Part shown: one piece after another, positions 33,670-43,325 of the stretch
How positions within the stretch are numbered: position 1 is the first letter of the stretch
How the letters are laid out: each line of letters opens with the position of its first letter
NCBI RefSeq assembly: GCF_027286325.1
Contig: NZ_CP114588.1
Coordinates: 2,319,317 to 2,383,316, forward strand
Source of the DNA: Salinivibrio kushneri
GTDB taxonomy: Bacteria > Pseudomonadota > Gammaproteobacteria > Enterobacterales > Vibrionaceae
Direction: 5' to 3'
DNA: 64,000 nucleotides
Translations under genes and position numbers: made by a program
Notes under the pieces: model-generated
Told to the model about the DNA's origin: nothing
The model's database searches: none
What the model saw: only the letters and a program-made list of their open reading frames with translations

Positions 33670-35634
33670 TTAGAAGCTGATATTCAGTCCTAACCAATAG
33701 CGGCGTTCATCACTGATATAACCGTAGTCTTCATACTCACGCGTTTTATCCAATAGGTTATAGACCGCGCCTTGAAGCTCGATGGCATCGCTGAGCTGGT
33801 AGTTCATCCCGGCATCAACCAAGGTGTAACTTGGCTCTATATTGCTGCGAGATGATGGGCCTGTCACAGGATCCATTTCTTCGCCACGGTAGGTCGCACT
33901 CACCCAAGGGCTCAGCCTCTCAGTGGCTTGCCAATTAACCTCACCATATGCGAGCTGCTGGGGTATTTGCGTTAACGGCTGCCCCTTATAATCACCGGTT
34001 TTTTGCTCTGAATCGGTATAGGTATAGCTGGCACTCACATCAACCGTCTCCGTGACTGGCACGAATAGGCTCGCTTCAATCCCTTGAGTGACCGCTTCGT
34101 CGACGTTAATCCGATAGGTTGGATCTGCGCCAAACTGGTTGGAGCCATCCGTGCACACCGAGGTTGGACAGGTCACTCGGGTGATCTTATCTTCAAAGTC
34201 ATTATGGAATGCGGTTAACGATCCACTGACTCCCGTATCGCCTTGGTAGTTGATACTGACTTCTGAGTTTACAGAGGTTTCAGGCTCCAGATCCGGGTTG
34301 CCATAGATATTCCCCCCGCGACTCACTTGCGCCCAATTTGGGGCAATTTCTCGCAGTTGCGGTGAACGGAAGCCAGTCGCCACGCCGCCTTTCACGACCC
34401 AGTTGCTATTAAGTTGATACACGCCATACACCCGTGGACTGGCGTGGTAGTCGTAGTTTTCATCATGATCGACACGCAAGCCGAGGGTCAGGCTAAATGG
34501 CTCAACCACACGCCACTCATCTTCGACAAACAAAGCCGCTTGTGTATTGTCAATCTCAGTTTGGCTCGACGCTTTATTCGAGGTAAAGTCCTCCAACTTC
34601 GCCTTGTTTACTGAGCCACCGACCGTCAAAGTGTGTGTTTCAAAATCACGTATCAGACGGGTTTTAAATTCGGTGTTCTTAATTGTCATTTCACGACTTT
34701 TATTACGGCTTTGCTCGTACTGTAAATGTGAATCTGACCAGCCCCACGTCCAATGCCCTTCATGCCCAAGGGCGATTGATTGCCGTCGATATTCATTGTT
34801 GCTGTTTTCACATTTTTTGCGTCGACACTGGCTATCATCCGTGGGAACGGTTTTACCTATGTGGCCATTTCGCTCTTGCGAGCTCGCGCCTAAGTCCAAG
34901 GTCCACTGTTGATAATCGCTAGCGTCATAGGTCAACGAGGTAGAAAGACTACGTAAAGATTTGTCCTCGTAACCAGAGAGAATATCGTCTTCTTGGCGTT
35001 GAACGCTTTGACCCGATACCGTCATCCCAAGCTTATCGCTCAAGGCGCCAGAAAGGTAAAAATTAGCGCTTTGTTCATCACCTGATGCACGTTTCTCTTG
35101 GAGTAAGGTGCTTAATTGCACGTTGCCATGCCATTCGTGTTGTTCTCGACGGGTAATAATATTAATCACCCCACCGATGGCGTCAGAGCCATAAAGAGTC
35201 GACATCGGCCCCCGAATCACCTCGATACGTTCAATCGCTTGAAGGGGAGGTAACCAGCCTTGTTCAATGCCAGGACCATCGCTATTCGGACGTGTCTCCC
35301 GGCTCGTCATACGCTTTCCGTCCACCAGCATCAGGGTATACTTGGAGCCCATTCCACGAATACTGATATCCTGGGTATCACCGCCCCCTGTGACCACTAC
35401 GCCTGGAATACGCTTTAGTGCGTCTGTAACGTCACGATAATAACGATCTTCGAGCTGATCGCGACTAATCACGCTGATACTCGCTGGCGCCTTTGCCGTG
35501 GCTTGTTCAAACCCCGAGGCAGTGATCACCATGGTTTCCGTATTTTGATCGCCTGCTTCTGCCGCATGAATGGCACTCACAGGTATACCGGCTAATACCA
35601 TCCCGATAACAACGGGACGAAGACAACTGGACAT
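33670..35634 (-). CDS. irgA: TonB-dependent catecholate-type siderophore receptor, IrgA/CirA-like
   Basis: 654 residues from the ATG at 35634, which has GGAG six bases upstream. A farther ATG would contain that site. Signal peptide: residues 1-24 (ending SAIHA). TonB box ETMVITASG. The plug domain has DALKRIPGVVVTGGGDTQDI, SIRGMGSKYTLMLVDGKR and EVIRGPMSTLYGSDAIGGVI. A 22-stranded barrel follows, ending in YWLGLNISF. The closest family is IrgA/CirA/FepA, which take up enterobactin-like or vibriobactin-related catechols. The divergent LysR gene reproduces the V. cholerae irgA-irgB arrangement, and two Fur boxes lie directly upstream. The exact siderophore is unknown. Confidence 0.9.
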   Translation of the reverse strand: MSSCLRPVVIGMVLAGIPVSAIHAAEAGDQNTETMVITASGFEQATAKAPASISVISRDQLEDRYYRDVTDALKRIPGVVVTGGGDTQDISIRGMGSKYTLMLVDGKRMTSRETRPNSDGPGIEQGWLPPLQAIERIEVIRGPMSTLYGSDAIGGVINIITRREQHEWHGNVQLSTLLQEKRASGDEQSANFYLSGALSDKLGMTVSGQSVQRQEDDILSGYEDKSLRSLSTSLTYDASDYQQWTLDLGASSQERNGHIGKTVPTDDSQCRRKKCENSNNEYRRQSIALGHEGHWTWGWSDSHLQYEQSRNKSREMTIKNTEFKTRLIRDFETHTLTVGGSVNKAKLEDFTSNKASSQTEIDNTQAALFVEDEWRVVEPFSLTLGLRVDHDENYDYHASPRVYGVYQLNSNWVVKGGVATGFRSPQLREIAPNWAQVSRGGNIYGNPDLEPETSVNSEVSINYQGDTGVSGSLTAFHNDFEDKITRVTCPTSVCTDGSNQFGADPTYRINVDEAVTQGIEASLFVPVTETVDVSASYTYTDSEQKTGDYKGQPLTQIPQQLAYGEVNWQATERLSPWVSATYRGEEMDPVTGPSSRSNIEPSYTLVDAGMNYQLSDAIELQGAVYNLLDKTREYEDYGYISDERRYWLGLNISF

Positions 35635-35650
35635 AATCAACTCCATTTTG

Positions 35651-35689
35651 TGATAATAATTATCATTTGTTCATTGAGAATTATTCACA
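35651..35689. promoter_or_regulatory. Two Fur boxes upstream of the irgA-like receptor
   Basis: TGATAATAATTATCA (35651-35665) is a perfect 7-1-7 Fur palindrome. TGAGAATTATTCACA (35675-35689) is a second, imperfect one. They end 16 bases before the receptor start and should block its transcription when iron is plentiful. Confidence 0.9.
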
Positions 35690-35806
35690 TAGATGCGCAG
35701 ACGCCTAGCCCCATAAAAGGAACATCTCGTTCCATCTATAGAACGAGATGGTTTATCTCCTTCCGGACAGCTGATGTGACGTCTTACTGGCGTTAAAAGG
35801 ACAGTT

Positions 35807-36733
35807 ATGCAGGATTTTTCTTCGATCCGTTCGTTTGCGGCTTTATGCCATCATCAAAGCCTCACGGCCGCCGCCAGGGCATTAGGACAACCTAAGTCAA
35901 CGGTGAGTCGTCGCTTAGCTCAGCTTGAAGCCGACCTAGGACAACCTTTAACACAGAGACAAGGCAATAGACTGGTCTTGACAAAAGCGGGCACTGTTTT
36001 TGCGCAGTACTGTCATCAAATACTTGAGCTAGCGGAAAAAAGCGAAGAGGCAATACAGAATTTAAATAATTACCTTCAAGGATCGATAGAGGTGATTTGC
36101 CATCCCGGCATGATGCGCGGCTGGGCGGCTCCATTGATCAGTCGCTTTCTCGCTGAGCACCCCAAAGTATCCATTACATTAACGAGCGAAGTCAGCGCAC
36201 AACGCATTCAGTCGGCCGATCTTATTATCTGGGCAGGAGACATCATGCTGCCGGTCAATTGCCGCTCATATCAACTCGGCCATTGGCAATATGGCATTTA
36301 CGCTGCACCAGACTATATCAGCCAATATGGCCCATTTACGCATCCTAGCATGCTCGATGAACACCCTTGGCTAGATGTATTTGCCCTACGCCGTCAAGGA
36401 TTAACACTCTATGATCACGACAATACCTACCACTTAAGCGCCATGCCTAGCCGCTTTAATTGCGACATGATAGCGATTCAGTTAGATGCCATCGCTGATG
36501 GGCAAGGCGTTGGATTGCTACCAACTTGGAGCGCCACTGGCTATCAACACCATCATCCTGATAGAATTACCCGCTGCTTGCCTAACTGGGCCTCAGCACC
36601 TATTCCGTTGCGTATTTACTGCAGCACTGGCCGCCTTCCTCTGCGTGTTGAATCTCTGGTCCACTGGCTGCAAGAAGCGGTTCCCTCACCATGGTGTTCA
36701 GTGCAGCCACAGCAAGCATGCCATGAGGTGTAA
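35807..36733 (+). CDS. irgB: LysR-type regulator, IrgB-like
   Basis: 308 residues. The N-terminal helix-turn-helix has SLTAAARALGQPKSTVSRRL and the effector domain is of the short LysR type. By analogy with V. cholerae IrgB, it should activate the divergent TonB receptor gene, with both controlled by Fur in the 172-base intergenic region. It belongs to the branch of LysR proteins with PKSTVSRR in the recognition helix. AAAAGGACAG precedes the ATG. Naming rests on gene arrangement as much as on sequence. Confidence 0.8.
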   Translation: MQDFSSIRSFAALCHHQSLTAAARALGQPKSTVSRRLAQLEADLGQPLTQRQGNRLVLTKAGTVFAQYCHQILELAEKSEEAIQNLNNYLQGSIEVICHPGMMRGWAAPLISRFLAEHPKVSITLTSEVSAQRIQSADLIIWAGDIMLPVNCRSYQLGHWQYGIYAAPDYISQYGPFTHPSMLDEHPWLDVFALRRQGLTLYDHDNTYHLSAMPSRFNCDMIAIQLDAIADGQGVGLLPTWSATGYQHHHPDRITRCLPNWASAPIPLRIYCSTGRLPLRVESLVHWLQEAVPSPWCSVQPQQACHEV

Positions 36734-36817
36734 GCGTGCCTCAGCCAGTTTTGCTATACCTTAAGACACACCCATATGCATCAACCGACTTGCGTTTATC
36801 ACAATTGCGAATAAAAT

Positions 36818-36841
36818 AGACGTCTAGAAGTTAAAACATCT
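36818..36841. promoter_or_regulatory. Tandem MetJ operator boxes upstream of metK
   Basis: Three consecutive 8-base units: AGACGTCT (perfect met box), AGAAGTTA (5 of 8) and AAACATCT (6 of 8). They end 65 bases before the metK start. MetJ with SAM would repress metK through them. Confidence 0.88.
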
Positions 36842-36906
36842 GAGATGATCGATGATACGCCTGAGTACGTATCGTCAGTTTCCCTGATAATCAATGAGAG
36901 TGTCAC

Positions 36907-38061
36907 ATGGCTAAGCACCTGTTTACCTCAGAGTCCGTCTCTGAAGGCCATCCTGATAAAATCGCAGATCAGATTTCTGATGCTGTTTTGGATGCCATCC
37001 TTGAGCAAGACCCCAAAGCACGCGTTGCCTGCGAAACCTATGTTAAAACTGGCATGGTAATGGTAGGCGGGGAAGTGACGACCTCGGCATGGGTCGACAT
37101 TGAAGAGCTTACTCGTCAAACCGTCCAAGATATTGGTTATGTCCATTCTGATATGGGCTTTGATGCCAACTCTTGTGCGGTATTGAATACCATTGGTAAA
37201 CAATCCCCAGACATCAACCAAGGGGTTGATCGCGCCGACCCGAAAGATCAGGGCGCTGGCGACCAAGGGATCATGTTTGGCTTTGCCACCAATGAGACCA
37301 ATGTGCTGATGCCGGCCCCTATCACCTATTCACACCGATTGGTGGAGCGCCAAGCGCAAGTGCGCAAAGATGGCACCTTAGACTGGTTACGCCCAGATGC
37401 GAAAAGCCAAGTCACTTTCGCCTACGACAACGGCAAAATTGCCGGTATTGATGCCGTCGTGCTCTCAACACAGCATTGCGACAGCATTTCAACCGACGAT
37501 CTACGCGAGGCGGTGATGGAAGAAATCATCAAGCCTGTGTTGCCCGCAGAATGGCTGACCAAGGATACCAAGTATTTCATCAACCCAACGGGCCGGTTTG
37601 TGATTGGCGGCCCGATGGGCGATTGTGGTTTGACAGGCCGTAAGATCATTGTTGACACCTATGGCGGTGCAGCCCGTCACGGTGGCGGGGCGTTCTCGGG
37701 GAAAGATCCCTCAAAAGTTGATCGCTCAGCCGCTTACGCCGCGCGCTATGTAGCCAAAAACATTGTTGCCGCAGGCCTTGCCGACCGTTGTGAAATTCAA
37801 CTGTCTTACGCGATTGGCGTGGCCGAGCCGACTTCCATCATGGTTGAGACCTTCGGTACTGAAAAAGTCGCGCCAGAGGTGATCATCAAAGCGGTGCGTG
37901 AGCACTTCGACTTACGTCCGTATGGCCTGCAAGAGATGCTGGATTTATTACAACCTATCTATAAGCAGACCGCAGCGTATGGCCACTTTGGACGCGATAT
38001 CTTCCCGTGGGAGAAAACCGACAAAGCGGAGCTGTTGCGCGACTTTGCCAAGCTCGGGTAA
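36907..38061 (+). CDS. metK: S-adenosylmethionine synthetase (methionine adenosyltransferase)
   Basis: 384 residues, as in E. coli. It makes SAM from methionine and ATP. Key motifs: [20 protein letters not shown] at the N-terminus, the hexapeptide-type [10 protein letters not shown] near residue 115, and the phosphate-binding [19 protein letters not shown] near 258. Gene order metK-sprT-rsmE-gshB is the usual one. Tandem met boxes in the upstream region predict control by MetJ. A strong hairpin with six T follows the stop. Confidence 0.98.
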   Translation: MAKHLFTSESVSEGHPDKIADQISDAVLDAILEQDPKARVACETYVKTGMVMVGGEVTTSAWVDIEELTRQTVQDIGYVHSDMGFDANSCAVLNTIGKQSPDINQGVDRADPKDQGAGDQGIMFGFATNETNVLMPAPITYSHRLVERQAQVRKDGTLDWLRPDAKSQVTFAYDNGKIAGIDAVVLSTQHCDSISTDDLREAVMEEIIKPVLPAEWLTKDTKYFINPTGRFVIGGPMGDCGLTGRKIIVDTYGGAARHGGGAFSGKDPSKVDRSAAYAARYVAKNIVAAGLADRCEIQLSYAIGVAEPTSIMVETFGTEKVAPEVIIKAVREHFDLRPYGLQEMLDLLQPIYKQTAAYGHFGRDIFPWEKTDKAELLRDFAKLG

Positions 38062-38083
38062 CCTTGGGTAACTCAGTGCTTTT

Positions 38084-38110
38084 AAGGGAAGCCTCGGCTT
38101 CCCTTTTTTG
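38084..38110 (+). terminator. Intrinsic terminator of metK
   Basis: AAGGGAAGC/GCTTCCCTT stem with a four-base loop, then TTTTTT. It ends 23 bases before sprT. Confidence 0.92.
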
Positions 38111-38132
38111 ATGGCAGCAAGGACGACCACTT

Positions 38133-38648
38133 ATGTCTTGTGCTTACGGCAGCCTAGAAAAATCATCTTATGCATTACAGCAGGCGGCGCTCACACGCGC
38201 GCATCAATGTATTGATGTGGCTAACCAACAATTAGGCACTCAGCTGACCTACCCCGTGGTTGGCTTTACACTGCGGGGGAAATCCGCTGGTACTGCGCAT
38301 CCCACGCAATGGCGCGTCCGGTTTAACCCTGTCCTTTTACAGCAAGCACCAGAGATCTTTTTTGACGAAGTGATCCCTCACGAGATCTGTCACTTAGTCG
38401 CCTTCGCGCTGCATGGCCGAGTGAAGCCTCATGGCGCAGAGTGGCGTCACCTAATGGCTCAGGTATTTAACGCCCCTGCCAATACCACCCACCAGCTTGA
38501 TATCAGCGCCGTACAAGGCAAAACCTTTGCTTACCACTGTGACTGCGGGCCTGTCGCCTTATCCATTCGTCGCCACAATAAAATACAGCGCGGCCAAGCC
38601 ACCTATCGTTGCAACCGCTGCCAACAGCAACTGGCACGCATCGATTGA
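38133..38648 (+). CDS. sprT: SprT-family zinc metalloprotease-like protein
   Basis: 171 residues. The metal site HEICH (His83, Glu84, His87) with a third candidate ligand His100 is complete, and a C-terminal zinc ribbon (Cys136, Cys138, Cys160, Cys163) follows. It is related to the Spartan proteases that digest DNA-protein crosslinks. The bacterial role is little known, although E. coli sprT affects transcription of bolA. The enterobacterial neighbour endA, normally between sprT and rsmE, is not here: only 110 bases separate them. AAGGA lies ten bases before the ATG. Confidence 0.93.
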   Translation: MSCAYGSLEKSSYALQQAALTRAHQCIDVANQQLGTQLTYPVVGFTLRGKSAGTAHPTQWRVRFNPVLLQQAPEIFFDEVIPHEICHLVAFALHGRVKPHGAEWRHLMAQVFNAPANTTHQLDISAVQGKTFAYHCDCGPVALSIRRHNKIQRGQATYRCNRCQQQLARID

Positions 38649-38758
38649 GCATCAGAGCAGTTTGTTTTTTCATCCCTCGTCCCCATAGTAGTGACAGAGC
38701 CTATCGTCCCTTTGGTCATGTTACACTGAGGGCGACTTGAACATGGAACACGAGCACA

Positions 38759-39490
38759 ATGCGAATTCCTCGAATTTATCACCCAGCACCGCTACCCGCT
38801 CAAGGCACGGTGATCTTAAGCGATGAAGCGGCCAACCATCTCGGTCGCGTCTTACGCATGCAGGCAGAGCAGCCCATTCTGCTCTTTGATGGCAGTGGTG
38901 CGCAGTTTCCTGCCATACTGACACAAGTGAGTAAAAAACAGGTGTCTGCCACCATTACCGCTCGCGAATCACACAGTGTCGAGTCTCCGCTTGACTTTGA
39001 ACTGGGCCAAGTGATTTCGCGCGGCGAAAAGATGGAATTTACCATTCAAAAGTCTGTTGAGTTAGGCGTGAATACCATCACTCCGCTTTTGTCGGCTCGC
39101 TGTGGTGTCAAGCTCAATACTGAGCGGCTCGAGAAAAAACGCCAACAATGGCAAAAAATCGCGATTGGCGCCTGCGAACAAAGCGGCCGTAATGTGGTGC
39201 CCACCATTAATCCGGTGATCAATCTCGATACATGGTGTCAGCAGGCGTTTGATGGCTTAAAGCTGAACTTGCATCCACGAGCTCCCTACTCTATCAACAC
39301 GCTTCCTGACGCTCCGAAAAAGCTACGTTTACTGATTGGTCCGGAGGGCGGGTTGTCTGATGACGAAATTGCGATGACACGCGAACACAACTTTGAAGAG
39401 ATCCTATTGGGCCCACGCGTGCTGCGAACAGAAACCGCGGCACTGACTGCCATCACGGCCTTGCAGGTCCGTTTTGGCGATCTGGGTTAA
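38759..39490 (+). CDS. rsmE: 16S rRNA (uracil(1498)-N3)-methyltransferase
   Basis: 243 residues. N-terminal PUA-like domain ([12 protein letters not shown]), then the SPOUT methyltransferase core. The knot motifs [14 protein letters not shown] (near 195) and [20 protein letters not shown] at the C-terminus are the RsmE signature. It methylates U1498 in 16S rRNA, as present in this window's own rRNA operon. It is probably co-transcribed with gshB, which starts 18 bases later. Confidence 0.96.
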   Translation: MRIPRIYHPAPLPAQGTVILSDEAANHLGRVLRMQAEQPILLFDGSGAQFPAILTQVSKKQVSATITARESHSVESPLDFELGQVISRGEKMEFTIQKSVELGVNTITPLLSARCGVKLNTERLEKKRQQWQKIAIGACEQSGRNVVPTINPVINLDTWCQQAFDGLKLNLHPRAPYSINTLPDAPKKLRLLIGPEGGLSDDEIAMTREHNFEEILLGPRVLRTETAALTAITALQVRFGDLG

Positions 39491-39508
39491 CTGGCAAACA
39501 GGAGAAAC

Positions 39509-40453
39509 ATGATGAAAATAGGTGTAGTGATGGATCCCATCGAGGCCATCAGTGTAAAAAAAGACTCCACGTTTGCCATGATGCTGGCAGCGCAAAAACG
39601 CGGTTGGGACGTGCATTACATTCAGATGGATGACATGTCGATGCATCAAGGTGACCCTTACGCCCGCACTCATAGCGTCACCGTGATGGATAACCCAGAG
39701 CAGTGGTATCAAATCAAGCAAACGCAAACCCTCGCACTGCGGGAATTTGATGCGATTTTGATGCGCAAAGATCCGCCGTTTGATACCGAGTATATTTACG
39801 CAACTTACATGCTCGAACGCGCGGAGCAGGCCGGTGTGTTGATTGTGAATAAGCCACAGAGCCTACGCGACTGCAATGAAAAGCTGTACACGGCTTGGTT
39901 CCCAGAGCACACTCCCACCACCTTGGTCACTCGCCGCGCTGATGAAATCCGGGCGTTCCAAGCACAACATGGTGACGTGATTTTAAAGCCGCTTGATGGC
40001 ATGGGCGGTGCCTCGATTTTCCGAGTGAAACAAGGTGACCCCAACTTGGGGGTAATCATCGAAACCCTCACTGAACATGGTCAACGTTTTTGCATGGCAC
40101 AAACCTTTGTGCCGGATATTAGCAACGGCGATAAGCGAATTTTGGTTGTTGATGGAGAGCCCGTGCCTTATTGCTTGGCGCGGATCCCCGCTGAAGGCGA
40201 AACGCGCGGTAACTTGGCTGCTGGCGGCCGTGGTGAAGCGCGTCCTTTATCAGAGACGGATTGGGCCATCGCACGCGCGATCGCACCGACATTAAAAGAG
40301 AAAGGGCTGATATTCGTAGGGCTCGACGTGATTGGCGACAAGCTAACAGAAATCAACGTCACCAGTCCGACCTGTATTCGCGAGATTGACGCCGCGTATG
40401 ACATTTCAATTGGTGACATCTTGATGGAGGCGATCGCCAGACGCTGCACCTAA
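39509..40453 (+). CDS. gshB: Glutathione synthetase
   Basis: 314 residues. An ATP-grasp enzyme that joins gamma-glutamylcysteine and glycine. Signatures: MDPIEAISVKKDSTFAMML at the N-terminus, the ATP-binding region VILKPLDGMGGASIFRV near 152-168, and the metal and phosphate ligands LDVIGDKLTEINVTSPTCIR near 275. The starts at 39509 and 39512 are equivalent. AGGAGAAAC lies upstream. The rsmE-gshB-yqgE-ruvX order is typical of gamma-proteobacteria. A hairpin follows the stop. Confidence 0.98.
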   Translation: MMKIGVVMDPIEAISVKKDSTFAMMLAAQKRGWDVHYIQMDDMSMHQGDPYARTHSVTVMDNPEQWYQIKQTQTLALREFDAILMRKDPPFDTEYIYATYMLERAEQAGVLIVNKPQSLRDCNEKLYTAWFPEHTPTTLVTRRADEIRAFQAQHGDVILKPLDGMGGASIFRVKQGDPNLGVIIETLTEHGQRFCMAQTFVPDISNGDKRILVVDGEPVPYCLARIPAEGETRGNLAAGGRGEARPLSETDWAIARAIAPTLKEKGLIFVGLDVIGDKLTEINVTSPTCIREIDAAYDISIGDILMEAIARRCT

Positions 40454-40456
40454 GTA

Positions 40457-40477
40457 AAGGAGGCAAAGCGCCTCCTT
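40457..40477 (+). terminator. Hairpin after gshB
   Basis: AAGGAGGC/GCCTCCTT stem with an AAAGC loop directly after the gshB stop. The T-tract is interrupted (TTCATTAT), so termination may be partial before yqgE. Confidence 0.6.
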
Positions 40478-40540
40478 CATTATCTAAAACATCAATCTTC
40501 GCGCATACTCAATGTACGCGTACCAACAGGAGACGGCGAT

Positions 40541-41107
40541 ATGGATCTGAAAAATCATTTTTTAATCGCGATGCCCAGTATGGCTGATAGCCGTTTTCAG
40601 CATGGTGTTATTTATGTCTGTGAGCACAGCCATGATGGGGCAATGGGACTGATGATTAACCACCCCATTAATTTGTCTGTCGGCAAAATGCTGGATCAAA
40701 TTGAAGTCGAGCGCCAGCTCCCCCTTTCAAGCACCACAGAGAGCTTGTCTCAACCTGTGTTGTTTGGTGGGCCCGTCTCTGAGGACAGAGGGTTTGTGCT
40801 GCATCCTGCAACCTGTGAATATGGCACCAGCATTCCTCTATCCGATCAGCTATCGGTCACTACCTCCAAAGATATTCTCTCGATTCTCGGCACCGAGCAA
40901 CAGCCAGAGCAATTTCTGGTCGCGCTGGGCTATGCTGGCTGGGAGCCGGGACAGCTCGAGCAGGAACTGGCCGACAATAGCTGGCTAACACTGGAAGCCG
41001 ATCCCAAGGTCATTTTTGATACTCCCGTTCACCAACGTTGGCAAAAAGCGCTCGATCAGCTCGGCATTGAGGCCGCAAACCTTTCTTCACAAGTAGGACA
41101 TGCATGA
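40541..41107 (+). CDS. yqgE: YqgE/AlgH family protein
   Basis: 188 residues. The family opening [31 protein letters not shown] is complete through [11 protein letters not shown], and [16 protein letters not shown] is near 67. In Pseudomonas, AlgH affects alginate genes, but the molecular function is unknown. The stop overlaps the ruvX start (ATGA), so the two are translationally coupled. AGGAGA lies upstream of the ATG. Confidence 0.95.
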   Translation: MDLKNHFLIAMPSMADSRFQHGVIYVCEHSHDGAMGLMINHPINLSVGKMLDQIEVERQLPLSSTTESLSQPVLFGGPVSEDRGFVLHPATCEYGTSIPLSDQLSVTTSKDILSILGTEQQPEQFLVALGYAGWEPGQLEQELADNSWLTLEADPKVIFDTPVHQRWQKALDQLGIEAANLSSQVGHA

Positions 41108-41532
41108 ACGCACAAACCATTATTGGATTTGATTACGGCGTCAAAAGCATTGGCGTTGCCATCGGCCAATCGCTAACAGGCACCGCTCGCCCTTTATGTG
41201 CCTTAAAAGCCCGAGACGGGATCCCAAATTGGGATGACATTGAAGCCATACTCAAAGACTGGCAACCCGATTATCTGGTGGTAGGCTTGCCGCTTGACTT
41301 ACACGGCCAACCGTTAGAGACCATCACACCAAGGGCAAAGAAGTTTGCCAACCGCCTGCACGGACGTTTCGGCTACCCGGTTGAGCTGCACGATGAACGC
41401 TTGTCTACGCGTGAAGCGCGCGCGGATCTGTTTTCCCGTGGCGGATATAAGGCCCTGGGTAAAGGCGCTGTCGATGCCCAATCTGCGGTGGTGATTATCG
41501 AAAGCTGGTTCGAGCGTCAATACACAGATTGA
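41104..41532 (+). CDS. ruvX: Holliday junction resolvase RuvX (YqgF)
   Basis: 142 residues with an RNase H-like fold. [15 protein letters not shown] near residue 8 carries the first catalytic Asp, [15 protein letters not shown] follows near 55-70, and DERLSTREA is near 98 with the catalytic Glu/Asp. It may resolve recombination intermediates or process the 5' end of pre-16S rRNA. It overlaps yqgE by four bases. Its last 16 bases overlap the end of pilT on the other strand. Confidence 0.95.
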   Translation: MNAQTIIGFDYGVKSIGVAIGQSLTGTARPLCALKARDGIPNWDDIEAILKDWQPDYLVVGLPLDLHGQPLETITPRAKKFANRLHGRFGYPVELHDERLSTREARADLFSRGGYKALGKGAVDAQSAVVIIESWFERQYTD

Positions 41533-42545
41533 GTGGGCGAGATCGCCGCCTGCGGCGCAATCACGCCTTGGTTCTCTAGCTGTGCCATCGCTTGTGCCAT
41601 GGTCTGCATGCCATGCGCGGCACCCGTTTGCATCATGGAGGTGATTTGCGCCACTCTATCCTCTCGGATCAAGTTACAAATCGCTGACGTCACCGTCATA
41701 ATTTCATAAGCGGCAACACGCTGACCTTGGATGCTTTTGACAAGCTGCTGAGAGATCACCGCCCGCAATGAGGCAGAGAGCATTGAACGTACCAAGGGTT
41801 TATCACTACCGGGAAAAACATCAATAATACGGTCAACACTTTTAGCGGCGCTGACGGTATGTAAAGTCGCAAACACCAAATGCCCGGTTTCTGCCGCCGT
41901 TAATGCCAAACTGATGGTTTCTAAATCACGTAACTCACCCACCAATATCACATCTGGGTCTTCACGCAGCGCTGAGCGCAATGCCTGCTGAAAAGACTGA
42001 GTATCACGCTTGACCTCTCGCTGGTTCACCAAGCTTTGCAGAGACGGATGGATAAACTCAATCGGATCTTCAATAGTCAGAATATGCTTTTGTTGGTGGT
42101 GATTAATCTGGGCAATCATGGCCGCTAGTGTGGTCGATTTCCCCGAGCCTGTCGGCCCAGTCACCAACACCAGCCCTTGGTGTAACGAAGCCAGCTCACT
42201 GAAAAGTGGCGGCGCGGATAAATCCTCTAACCTTGGTACAGTGGTGGGCACCACGCGAAAAACCGCCGCACAGCCATGTTGCTGATGGAAGGCATTAACA
42301 CGAAAGCGTGCCACCGAGTCCAGCTCAAAGGAAAAGTCGATTTCCCATGCATTGTCAAAAATATGCTGCTGTTCAGGGCTCATCACCGCCATTACCAATT
42401 CGCGCACGGCTTGGTGGCTAAGCGGCGGCAGACTGAGCTTGCGCATATCGCCATCTACCCGCACCATAGGCGACACCCCCGCAGAAAGATGTAGATCTGA
42501 CGCGCGATGCTTTACACTAAACGCAAGTAGCTCATTAATATCCAT
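41517..42545 (-). CDS. pilT: Type IV pilus retraction ATPase PilT
   Basis: 342 residues of the secretion ATPase family. Walker [10 protein letters not shown] (130-138), Asp box ILTIEDPIE (155-163), AALREDP-type box [17 protein letters not shown] with Walker B Glu204, and the His box [10 protein letters not shown] (221-230). The opening [20 protein letters not shown] is nearly that of V. cholerae PilT. It powers pilus retraction, twitching and DNA uptake. The partner pilU, adjacent in V. cholerae, is not found here. The gene is divergent from yggS with 23 bases between and converges with ruvX, overlapping 16 bases. Confidence 0.93.
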   Translation of the reverse strand: MDINELLAFSVKHRASDLHLSAGVSPMVRVDGDMRKLSLPPLSHQAVRELVMAVMSPEQQHIFDNAWEIDFSFELDSVARFRVNAFHQQHGCAAVFRVVPTTVPRLEDLSAPPLFSELASLHQGLVLVTGPTGSGKSTTLAAMIAQINHHQQKHILTIEDPIEFIHPSLQSLVNQREVKRDTQSFQQALRSALREDPDVILVGELRDLETISLALTAAETGHLVFATLHTVSAAKSVDRIIDVFPGSDKPLVRSMLSASLRAVISQQLVKSIQGQRVAAYEIMTVTSAICNLIREDRVAQITSMMQTGAAHGMQTMAQAMAQLENQGVIAPQAAISPTQSVY

Positions 42546-42568
42546 TCATTTTCCTTGCAGAATCAGGT

Positions 42569-43270
42569 ATGTGTCATATTAAGAACAATATTCAACAGGT
42601 CAGGGAACAGATAGACCACGCAAGCCAAAAATGCGGCCGACTCGCGGACTCAGTGCAATTAATTGCAGTCAGCAAAACCAAGCCTATCGAGGCGATCGCA
42701 GATGCGATCACCGCGGGACAACGGGCGTTTGGGGAAAACTACGTGCAAGAAGGGGTGGAAAAGGTCAATTATTTTGCCGAACATCACCCCGAGGCACGCA
42801 TTGAATGGCACTTTATTGGCCCTATTCAGTCCAACAAAACACGGTTAATTGCAGAGCACTTTGACTGGGTGCATTCTGTCGATCGGTTGAAGATTGCTAA
42901 ACGCCTGAGCGATCAGCGTCCGGCACATTTACCTCCGCTCAATGTCTTGGTACAAGTAAACACCAGTGGCGAGGCATCAAAGTCGGGATTAACCGTGGAT
43001 AACGCCATCGCCCTCATTGAAGACATCCAAGCCCTACCCGGTCTGAATGTCAGAGGATTGATGTCTATTCCACAGCCTGAGACGGACTATCAGCGCCAAT
43101 GCGCCGCGTTTGAACCTTTATCCAATGCGTTTCATGCCCTCCGTGAGCGGACAGAGAGTATCGATACCTTGTCGATGGGTATGAGTGGTGACATGGAAGC
43201 GGCGATTGCGTGTGGTAGCACCATGGTACGTGTCGGCACCGCGATTTTTGGCGCGCGAGACAACCGCTAA
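42569..43270 (+). CDS. yggS: Pyridoxal phosphate homeostasis protein YggS
   Basis: 233 residues. PLP-binding TIM barrel: the lysine in LIAVSKTKPIEAI (near residue 35) forms the Schiff base, FGENYVQEGVEK is near 52-63, WHFIGPIQSNK near 80, and the phosphate loop LSMGMSGDMEAAIACGSTMV near 200. It keeps free PLP and amino-acid pools balanced. It is the first of a run reading toward hemW, as in E. coli and V. cholerae. Confidence 0.97.
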   Translation: MCHIKNNIQQVREQIDHASQKCGRLADSVQLIAVSKTKPIEAIADAITAGQRAFGENYVQEGVEKVNYFAEHHPEARIEWHFIGPIQSNKTRLIAEHFDWVHSVDRLKIAKRLSDQRPAHLPPLNVLVQVNTSGEASKSGLTVDNAIALIEDIQALPGLNVRGLMSIPQPETDYQRQCAAFEPLSNAFHALRERTESIDTLSMGMSGDMEAAIACGSTMVRVGTAIFGARDNR

Positions 43271-43325
43271 CGAAGCGGTAGTGATAAACACCAATATAAT
43301 GACGAGAACAACAGGAACGCTTTTC

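Noticed and set aside
43185-43325. Upstream extension of the proC reading frame
   Set aside because: It overlaps yggS in another frame and lacks the conserved N-terminus; the ATG at 43326 begins the known ProC start.
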